Shown: piece after piece, positions 56,729 through 64,000 of the stretch
Position numbering within the stretch: position 1 is the first letter of the stretch
Layout of the letters: every line of letters begins with the position of its first letter
DNA from: Carallia brachiata
Lineage: Eukaryota; Streptophyta; Magnoliopsida; Malpighiales; Rhizophoraceae
DNA length: 64,000 bases
Direction: 5' to 3'
NCBI GenBank assembly: GCA_021464245.1
Contig: JADCRB010000057.1
Coordinates: 1,581,265 to 1,645,264 of the forward strand
Notes under the pieces: model-generated
Database searches by the model: none
What the model was told of the DNA's origin: nothing
Seen by the model: only the letters and a program-made list of their open reading frames with translations
Made by a program: the position numbers and the translations under genes

Positions 56729-57420
56729 ATGGGATCTTTACGACGTCTTGAGGTATGGAAACTGGGAGTGATGAACTACGCAAGAGCTCTTAAGTTGCAA
56801 GAAAGGCTGGTTGCAGATAGAAAAGCCAATAAGATTCCAGATACACTATTGTCACTGCAACATCCACCTACATATACTGTTGGCAAACGGCGGACTGATC
56901 ATAACCTGCTGATCCCCGACACTGAACTTAAAAAGATAGGAGCTCAGCTTCACTATACACAAAGAGGAGGAGACATAACTTTTCATGGTCCCCATCAGGC
57001 CATCTTGTACCCCATTATCAATCTTCGTGATGTTGGACTTGGTGCGCGGAAATATGTGGAGAAACTTGAGTCAACCATGATTGAATTGGCATCACTATAT
57101 GGTGTAGAAGCTAGACCTGGGGACAAGGGGGAGACTGGGGTCTGGGTTGGAAATAGAAAGATTGGTGCCATTGGCGTTTCTATATCATGTGGAATTACCT
57201 GTCATGGATTGGCATTCAACATTGATCCTGATCTAAACTATTTTAAGAATATTGTGCCTTGCGGGATTGCAGATAAAGAGGTTACCACTTTAAGGAAGGA
57301 GGCAGGTATCAGCTTCCCTCTGATGAAGTTGTCCAGGAGCAGTTGATATCTTGTTTTGCAGAACTGTTTGGATTTAGTAATCTTATATTCAAGGAAAATG
57401 TTTCAAGGCTGGCAGCTTAA
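56729..57420 (+). CDS. LIP2: Lipoyl(octanoyl)transferase LIP2, mitochondrial type (frameshifted near its end)
   Basis: The frame from MGSLRRLEVWKLGVMNYARA encodes a LipB-fold enzyme that moves octanoyl groups from mitochondrial acyl-carrier protein to H-protein and 2-oxoacid dehydrogenase subunits. Key parts are LLSLQHPPTYTVGKR, YTQRGGDITFHGPHQAILYP, GETGVWVGNRKIGAIGVSIS with catalytic K144, CHGLAFNIDPDL, and NIVPCGIADKEVTTL with catalytic C178. The open frame stops at 57346 after 205 residues. The neighbouring frame from about 57320 continues with SDEVVQEQLISCFAELFGFS and on to RLAA and TAA at 57420, as expected for about 230 residues. One base is missing (CCTCTGATG near 57319). Without that shift the protein is complete. 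There is no obvious transit peptide; plant LIP2 proteins are similarly short at the N-terminus. Confidence 0.9.
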
Positions 57421-59270
57421 AGAAAAACTGACTACTAGTGCTGCATCGTTGTTGTATAATAAGAACTGGTTACGATGTGACTGTCAAGTTCTTGACAGAT
57501 TCACCATGTAAGCCCTATGGCTTTTTCTGTTGAATAAAATCGATGATTGTCTGGGGTGTTGTTCCACAGTTGTGACATTTGAATTTGGCACAGTGATATA
57601 TATCGGTTGCAGATGGTTTAGTGTGCAGAGGCCAGTGAAAAGTGCTCTGTAGGTCATTTCCAGACCATTCTGAGCCCTTTGTAGATCGTCTGGAAAGTGT
57701 AGGCCTGTGGCGGTTTCACTTTGCAGCGTTTCCGGCCTCTTGAACAAGTGCCTCGACTTTTCTGTTTCAAAACAAAGTATCTTAGAAATCCTACAAACCA
57801 TAAAATACATAAATTCCGCATGCAACAAGGTTGAATCTTATTATTGTGTACCATACTTTGATCCTGATAGCAGAAGCTATGCTTTCCTAAAGAGGTGAGT
57901 TTGCAATCCATGTGTCCTTTCGAATTCTGTTGGATGACACTGTTAAAGTTGAACAAGTTCCTCAATGATCAAAACCTACAGATTTTGCCATATAATGTTC
58001 CCTTTTTAACTTCTGTGATCAATAATTTTGCTCAAAAAAAAAAAAAGTGATCAATAATCTTCCACCTAGTAAATGGCATTTGACTTGATGGTGTGAAGAA
58101 CTTCCTCCGTGGGCTGAATAATGTGGAGCGACCAGGCAGTGATGCGAGATCAAGACTACATTGATAATAATGTCGAGCAAGTGGCTGTTTCTTATATATA
58201 TAGACGTGCAACTTCTTTTCTTTTGGTGCAACATTCAACCCATTTTTTCAATGTCAGAAAATCAGTGTGCCAATGAGAGGATTGTGAATTAAGGTATGAG
58301 AGTAAGGCCCAGCTTTTAACTAAACCAACTTAGGTTTATATGCTTGCAGCACCACGGACCAATGTGAGGGAAGATTTCGAAGAAAATAACCTAAATCAAA
58401 TTAGTATAGTTTCGTACATGTTCTTACATGAAAGGCAAACATGGCATTTTCCTGGAGGAAACTGTTGATTGATGCTGTCAAAACAGGCTTCCCAGGTAAC
58501 CTTGGCTGTATTTGTTACTTTCAGAGGAGGTACATAACTGATACATTTCTTAATAGCTAAAAACAGAAATGGGGTGGCTGATCTGGTCTGATGTGGCCAG
58601 TCACATGAGATACTAAGATTCACATATATAGGACTGTACAGACATCGGGGAAGTACAATTGTTAATTGAACATCACATGATCATCAGCAGTTTCCAAGTT
58701 CCAACCAACAAATGTGACTAAAACATTTGTAACTGTCTGCATTCAAGGTTCAAATCAGCAGAAGTATATCTCTGAATATAATGTTTTCTGGTCATTTTAA
58801 AAAAAAAAAAAATCTCTGAATCTCATTTGTATGGGAATAAGCAGAAGCCTATCATATGCTTTTCTGATCTGCCTCATTGACCTGCTTAGGTTCAGGGGTG
58901 GTTAGTTTTCTTCTGATTGTTGTTATATTTTTCCATGTCCACATGTTAAATATGCCTAGTCCAGTACTTGCTGACCCCATTTAAACACACTTTGGATCTA
59001 CCCTTTTTCCCATGAATTTAATACAGTCTGGTTACACTAATTAAAACCCAGAATCTATATATAAGCAAAAAATGTCACCTGCCTTGAGAAGATAGATATA
59101 TCTATACCATCTCTATTCTCATGTTCTTGCTCATCTCTGTCTGAATAATAATATATCATGAAAATTGGTCACAGGACTCTGTGTTCACTGCTTGCTGTAA
59201 TTCTTGATAATCTCTGGTGATAACCATAATGTTGAGTGCCCACCGTGATCATATGTAGCAGGCATAAATT
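57421..59270. other. 3' UTR of LIP2 and spacer without recognised genes
   Basis: The first few hundred bases are probably 3' UTR. Several frames of 60-110 codons on the minus strand (57484-57965, 58019-58623) have no family resemblance and no splice-compatible partners. Confidence 0.4.
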
Positions 59271-60050
59271 AGAAGCTTTTAATAATTAGACTCGAAAATA
59301 CAAATATAAATTATAAACAAAAAATTTAAAATAAAATAAAATTTACGTGGGTCGATTTTCGTGGATCATCTAATTAGTATTCTTTCGTGACTTTATTAAG
59401 GACTGTACGAGTTTAATTTTGACGGAAATAAATTCCACAACTTTATCTTAAATTGAGTATGCTGAGGACTGAGACTGGATCTGAAGTAGATATTTAGATT
59501 ATAGTGAAGACCATCGAGACTTGATTTGACTTGATCTGACTTAATTTTACGTGGGCCGAGGGGTTTGTTCTCGGGTGCATTATTGGACTTTACTAAGCGT
59601 TGTATGAGACTTGATCTCAGTCGAATTTATAATATTTTGATATTTTAAATTTATATCCTCACAGATCTAGATCTGTAGCGATCGGAGAGTATAAACTAAA
59701 AGTACACTTGGAAATGAATACAACAATTTTTATGGACTTTATAGTTAAGATATCTCTCTCACAGCAATTTTTTAGATTTTTTACCTAAAATATCTCTTTT
59801 AAAGAGTTAGAAAAGTATACTGTAGAGTACAAAATATAAAAAAAAATAAAAGATTTTTTTAAGAGATTTTTATTTTTTCTCAAATTTTTTAAAATTTTCT
59901 ATTTTTAAATTTACTGAATCCTGCATGTCGGCAATGCCGACCACTTCAATTGGTGGCAACGCCGACCACTTCAATTAATTTTTTTTTTTAATTTATAGAA
60001 ACTGACTTTTTTTCCTTTTTTTTTTTTTAATTGTTTACACCATGATAGAA
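59271..60050. repeat. Unclassified repeat-like, AT-rich block with a short tandem motif
   Basis: At about 59930-59980 a unit of about 28 bp repeats: GGCAATGCCGACCACTTCAATT then GGCAACGCCGACCACTTCAATT. Upstream (59500-59580) short words such as ACTTGATTTGACTTGATCTGACTTAA repeat locally. No coding capacity or clear termini. The block could be part of an old LTR or other element. Confidence 0.35.
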
Positions 60051-60085
60051 AGATCTATCCGGTAGGCAGAAACCAACCAAGAAGG

Positions 60086-60256
60086 ATGTTACTGGCTGCT
60101 CCCGTCTCCCCTCCATCGCTAACTACTGTAGACAAATTAAAGGGAGCCATCAAAGATCCCGTGAAGTCAAGCCTGAAGAAGGCACCACCAAGCCTATCAA
60201 ACCCTTCTCAGAACCAGCAACCTCACACTCACAGCCGCATTTTATGGAGACATTAA
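60086..60256 (+). CDS. Small open reading frame, 56 codons, uncharacterised
   Basis: ATG at 60086 opens a 56-residue frame beginning MLLAAPVSPPSLTTVDKLKG, continuing AIKDPVKSSLKKAPPSLSNP and ending at TAA 60254-60256. Its amino-acid composition (A, P, S, K) is less biased than the surrounding AT-rich noise, and it lies in a local GC-richer island. I do not recognise it. It may be a chance frame, a gene fragment or a small peptide gene. Confidence 0.2.
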   Translation: MLLAAPVSPPSLTTVDKLKGAIKDPVKSSLKKAPPSLSNPSQNQQPHTHSRILWRH

Positions 60257-60302
60257 TTAGTACTGCAGTGATCTATCTGATCTCAAGATGAAGCAGCAGC
60301 CC

Positions 60303-60530
60303 GAGACAAATTTTTTTTTTTTTTATTTGAGACCGTGTACTATTTAGTTTAATGGGCTGATTAATTTGAATCGACCGAACAGGATCTCAAAGGGTAGTAA
60401 ATGTCTCTCCCAACAAGTATTTAACGTAACTGTATTTCTAAGAACTCGAACTCGAGACTCTCTAGTTAAGTAGTGACGGACTCTTACCATCAACACCAAC
60501 ACTTACTAGTTAATTAGAGACAAACTTAAT
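60303..60530 (-). mobile_element. SINE family B, minus-strand copy
   Basis: A T run at 60310-60324 is the poly-A tail on the minus strand. Before it comes GATTCAAATTAATCAGCCCATTAAACTAAATAGTACACGG, matching 31840-31900 and 15185-15240. Further 5' are GTTACGTTAAATACTTGTTGGGAGAGAC, CGAGTTCGAGTTC (B-box-like) and TGATGGTAAGAGTCCGTC (A-box-like). This is the most complete of the three copies. Confidence 0.6.
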
Positions 60531-61500
60531 TACTTGTCACTTAATTTCTTTCCACATTTTTGCAATTTTGTTGTTTCAGATTTGTATTGTTGGATACATT
60601 ATACATAGAAGAATTGTTTCTATTTTGCAGATATAGAAAGAAAGTTTAAATCTTTATGCATTTTATTTTTCCGCTTTAAATTTTCTTTCAACATTCTTGA
60701 AATGCAATTGTTTTATTTTATATTTTGTGCAATAAGTCTCTCTTTAGCACAGACTCCAAGGTCCAATTTTATTGGATTTTGGAAGGTATCATACCTAGTG
60801 TTTTTTTCCCCTCTCCATTTTCTTTTATTTTTTAAATGGAGCGATAACCTAGATGTGCAAAAAAAAAAATAATAAATATGTGAGTCAATACATTATAACT
60901 GGTAACTTTATTTTTATAATAAATTTTTAAATTTTTAAAAAATAATTAAAATTATGTTTAAAATTTTATTACAATAATTAAATATCTTATTATATAAATA
61001 TAGCATTCGTAAACTCACATATTTATTTTTTACATGCTCACGTAAATTTTCCGTTGTTTAAAATAATGACAGCAATCCTCAAAAAAGGCGGAAAACAGAC
61101 CAAAACACTGTTGTTTTTGATAAAAAAAAAAAAAAAAAAAAAAAAAAGAAAAGCAAAGTCCTGATTAATGGTTGGCTGGGAGGCATGCAAAAAGCATGCC
61201 TCCTATGAGGCAGGCGGTGTTTGACTTTGGTCAAATTTGTGGCCTTTGAAAAAAAAAAAGAAGCTTCAGTGTTTGTACCTCGATGCGGTATGTGTAGACT
61301 TGACTTTTCCGTTTTTTTTTAATTATTAATTGATTAATCACTATAATTATTAATGATAAAAAAAAAAAGAATCAAAACGAATTTGTTTCGTGAGGGCGAA
61401 GAAAGGATCTAATTAGACTCTGAAGCGGAGTCGGATTTCGGGATTCTTGGGAAACCGATCAATATAAATACAGTCCAGCGGGCTTCGTTTCGAATAAAGA
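60531..61500. other. AT-rich spacer upstream of the DEAH helicase gene
   Basis: A 27-base A run at about 61121-61147. A short palindrome-like stretch (GGGAGGCATGCAAAAAGCATGCCTCC, 61179-61204) can form a hairpin. No gene seen. Confidence 0.4.
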
Positions 61501-61529
61501 AACGATCATCAAATCAAATCAACAGCTCC

Positions 61530-61561
61530 GCCTCTGCCTCTGCCTCTGCCTCTGCCTCTGC
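61530..61561. repeat. (CTCTGC)n hexamer repeat in the helicase leader
   Basis: Five consecutive CCTCTG units about 170 bp upstream of the start codon, within the probable 5' UTR or proximal promoter. Confidence 0.8.
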
Positions 61562-61727
61562 CCAACGCGTCTTCCAAAGGTACCGAAGCGAAAAACCCTA
61601 ACTCCAAAAAGAAATCGTTCTTTGTTAATCTTTCTGCGAAAGAAATCAAAAAATCGTTCAATTTGTTTTCTTTTTTCTTTTTTTTTTCTCTGTTTTTCCT
61701 TTCTTGTTGAATCTTTTTGTCTGAGCA

Positions 61728-64000
61728 ATGGCTACAGATTTGAAGAAACTCGAGTACTTGTCTCTCGTCTCCAAGCTGTGTACGGAACTCGAGGCCCACC
61801 TAGGGTTGCGAGACCGAGTGCTGGCCGAGTTCCTCGCCGAATTGGGCCGGAATTGCCGCACGGTTCGCGAATTCGATTCCAAGTTGAAGCAAAACGGCGC
61901 CGAATTGTCCGACTGCTTTGTCCGTACACTTTTTACCATCATCCATGCTATTCTCCCGCCGCCGACGACGAATAGGAGGAGTAAGCAGAGGCCGAGGAAC
62001 CATCCGTCGGATGAGGGAATTGGAGATGGAGATGGCGAGGCGGCTAGGTACAACGCTCTTGCTATTCCGGACGATAAGGGCAGAGTCAAGGCCCTTGAGC
62101 GAGAACTTGAGATTGAGGCCAAAGAGAAAGAGAAGGCTTCAAAAGAAGAGAGATATCATAGGCGTTGGGAAAGTGATGCCAATGAGCCTGAGCTGTACAA
62201 GGTGTACCCGGGCAGGGTTTCCGGAGTGATGGCCTCTGGTTGTTTTGTGCAATTGAGTGATTCTGGGGGCAAGGAAGGTTTGGTCCATGTCTCACAACTT
62301 GCGGATAGGGGGAATGATGGTAATGCCAAGTGTGGCGTGAAGCGGGGCCAGAAGGTTTATGTCAAGGTGATTTCCGTTTCGCGGCAGAAGTTGGGTCTTT
62401 CCATGAAAGATGTTGATCAGAATACTGGTAAAGACTTGCTTTCATTGAAGAAAAGCTCAGTTGACCACAATGATTGTAGTTTTAGAAAGAGATTTTCAGA
62501 TTCCAAGGAGTTGCCAGCTACCAGGAAGGAGTTGCTTTCTGGGATTAGGATGGCAGAGGAGGAGGAGGAGGATGATGACGAGGACAATGTTCCATCAAGT
62601 GTGGCGTTGAATAGAATGAGCTCACCAGAGAGGTGGGAAGCAAAACAGTTGGTTGCTTCTGGAGTTTTGAGCGTGGAAGAGTATCCCGTGCATGATGAGA
62701 AAAGAAATGGGCTGCTTTATCAAGAAGAAAGAGCCGAGGAAGAGCTTGAGATTGAGTTGAATGAGGATGTGCCCGCCTTTTTGCACGGGCACACTAGGCA
62801 TGCTATTGACATGTCACCAGTGAAGATATCTAAGAATCCAGAAGGGTCATTGAGTCGGGCAGCTGCATTTCAGTCTGCACTCATGAAGGAAAGGAGAGAA
62901 GTTTATGATCAGCAGAAGAGAGCGATGCTTGATTCAATACCGAAGGATCTTAATCGCCCTTGGGAAGATCCAATGCCTGAGACTGGCGAGAGACATCTTG
63001 CACATGAACTGAGGGGCATTGGTTTATCTGCTTATGACATGCCCAAGTGGAAGAAGGAAGCATTTGGGGAAGTTTTGATGTTTGGTCAGGGGTCAAAGTT
63101 GTCAATTCAGGAGAGGAGACACAGCCTGCCAATCTACAAATTGAAAAAGGAGCTAATTCAGGCCGTCCGTGATAACCAGGTTCTGGTAGTTATTGGTGAG
63201 ACAGGTTCAGGTAAGACTACACAGGTTACACAGTATCTTGCTGAGGCAGGTTTTACTGAAAAGGGCAAAATTGGATGTACTCAACCTCGAAGAGTGGCTG
63301 CAATGTCTGTAGCTAAAAGGGTTGCTGAAGAAGTTGGTTGTCGTTTAGGTGAGGAAGTTGGTTATGCCATTCGTTTTGATGATTGCACTGGACCAGATAC
63401 TGTGATCAAGTACATGACAGATGGTATGCTACTTAAGGAGATTTTGGGTGACAAGAATCTTTCCAAGTACTCAGTCATAATGCTCGATGAAGCTCATGAG
63501 AGGACAATCCACACTGATGTCCTTTTTGGGTTGCTTAAGCAGCTTGTTAAGAGGAGACCTGATCTTCACTTGATTGTCACATCTGCCACACTGGATGCTG
63601 AGAAATTTTCTGGGTACTTCTTCAACTGTAACATCTTCACGATACCTGGTAGAACCTTTAAGGTGGAAACATTTTATGTCAAACAGCCAGAAAGTGATTA
63701 CTTGGATGCAGCTTTGACAACAGTTCTTCAAATCCATTTGCAGGAACCTGAAGGTGACATCCTTCTCTTCTTGACAGGTCAGGAGGAGATTGATTTTGCA
63801 TGCAAGTCTCTCTCTGACAGGATGGAATGCTTGGGAAGCAATGCCCCTAAATTGATTATTTTGCCTGTTTATAGTGCCCAGCCTAGCGAATTGCAATCAA
63901 GGATTTTTGCACCAGCGCCTCCGGGGGAAAGGAAGGTGGTCGTGGCTACCAATATAGCTGAAGCTTCATTGACAATTGATGGGATATTTTACGTTATTGA
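61728..64000 (+). CDS. PRP22: DEAH-box pre-mRNA splicing helicase, PRP22/DHX8 type (partial, runs off the window)
   Basis: The frame opens at ATG 61728 ([20 protein letters not shown]) and stays open for 757 codons to the window end without a stop or intron. The family enzyme frees spliced mRNA from the spliceosome. After a helical head and a charged K/E stretch comes an S1 RNA-binding domain, about residues 155-228 ([37 protein letters not shown]). An acidic linker ([13 protein letters not shown]) follows, then the helicase core: Walker A GETGSGKT (residues 490-497), motif Ia [11 protein letters not shown], Ib MTDGMLL, DEAH (587-590, [13 protein letters not shown]), SAT, and motif [16 protein letters not shown]. 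The S1 domain before the core separates PRP22 from PRP2, PRP16 and PRP43. The remaining C-terminal domains lie beyond 64000. Arabidopsis DEAH5 is the closest counterpart I can name. Confidence 0.93.
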   Translation, partial: MATDLKKLEYLSLVSKLCTELEAHLGLRDRVLAEFLAELGRNCRTVREFDSKLKQNGAELSDCFVRTLFTIIHAILPPPTTNRRSKQRPRNHPSDEGIGDGDGEAARYNALAIPDDKGRVKALERELEIEAKEKEKASKEERYHRRWESDANEPELYKVYPGRVSGVMASGCFVQLSDSGGKEGLVHVSQLADRGNDGNAKCGVKRGQKVYVKVISVSRQKLGLSMKDVDQNTGKDLLSLKKSSVDHNDCSFRKRFSDSKELPATRKELLSGIRMAEEEEEDDDEDNVPSSVALNRMSSPERWEAKQLVASGVLSVEEYPVHDEKRNGLLYQEERAEEELEIELNEDVPAFLHGHTRHAIDMSPVKISKNPEGSLSRAAAFQSALMKERREVYDQQKRAMLDSIPKDLNRPWEDPMPETGERHLAHELRGIGLSAYDMPKWKKEAFGEVLMFGQGSKLSIQERRHSLPIYKLKKELIQAVRDNQVLVVIGETGSGKTTQVTQYLAEAGFTEKGKIGCTQPRRVAAMSVAKRVAEEVGCRLGEEVGYAIRFDDCTGPDTVIKYMTDGMLLKEILGDKNLSKYSVIMLDEAHERTIHTDVLFGLLKQLVKRRPDLHLIVTSATLDAEKFSGYFFNCNIFTIPGRTFKVETFYVKQPESDYLDAALTTVLQIHLQEPEGDILLFLTGQEEIDFACKSLSDRMECLGSNAPKLIILPVYSAQPSELQSRIFAPAPPGERKVVVATNIAEASLTIDGIFYVI

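Noticed and set aside
57484..57965. Minus-strand frames of 103-114 codons after LIP2 as a new gene
   Set aside because: No homology, no splice partners, and the frames overlap the probable LIP2 3' UTR in the opposite direction.
61658..62122. Minus-strand frames opposite the helicase N-terminus (61509-62122)
   Set aside because: They are shadows of the continuous plus-strand helicase frame and show only serine/arginine/lysine low complexity.

Overview
This is nuclear DNA from a flowering plant, almost certainly a eudicot. The coding sequences are plant-specific families (callose synthase, RAV-type AP2/B3 factor, FAD2, EMSY-like ENT/Tudor protein, plastid enoyl-ACP reductase). They carry many short, AT-rich GT-AG introns. 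Intergenic DNA is about 70% AT and full of small non-autonomous transposons, SINEs and LINE debris. No bacterial, organellar or viral genes are visible.

Layout. 0.9-1.5 kb: the last two exons of a callose synthase (minus), with no upstream exons in sight. 3.4-5.6 kb: a 5'-truncated LINE with its target-site duplication, a hAT-like element nested in it, a hairpin MITE and a second LINE scrap. 8.1-13.5 kb: a CERBERUS/LIN-like U-box E3 ligase (plus). 16.0-17.1 kb: a single-C2H2 zinc-finger protein (minus). 17.5-22.4 kb: repeat-rich DNA with two hAT-like elements, a Tourist-like MITE and a Pack-MULE-like structure carrying a gene fragment. 22.7-24.9 kb: FAD2 oleate desaturase with its 5'-UTR intron (minus). 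27.0-31.1 kb: a CCCH/KH RNA-binding protein (minus). 32.9-35.7 kb: nucleoporin NDC1 (minus). 37.5-38.5 kb: a RAV factor (plus), preceded by a perfect 217-bp tandem duplication. 40.7-44.2 kb: plastid enoyl-ACP reductase (plus), with an Au-type SINE in intron 1 and a probable GC-AG intron. 45.6-48.1 kb: a small alpha/beta hydrolase (plus). 48.6-51.9 kb: an EMSY-like protein (minus). 53.2-54.7 kb: two hAT-type MITEs. 56.7-57.4 kb: mitochondrial lipoyl(octanoyl)transferase (plus). 61.7 kb to the window end: the N-terminal half of a DEAH-box splicing helicase of the PRP22/DHX8 type (plus).

The genes do not form an operon-like system; this is an ordinary gene-rich plant segment. Three genes touch fatty-acid metabolism in three compartments (FAD2 in the ER, enoyl-ACP reductase in plastids, octanoyltransferase in mitochondria). 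Their proximity may be chance.

The most striking results come from splice-phase arithmetic and repeat anatomy. Four otherwise intact conserved genes carry five single-base frameshifts (about 12957, 27451, 49435, 51250 and 57320), which suggests consensus indel errors more than five decayed genes. Three copies of a GC-rich-ended, AT-rich-cored element have 8-bp target duplications (two perfect, one with a mismatch), which places this pattern in the hAT superfamily. I found no convincing new multi-gene system.
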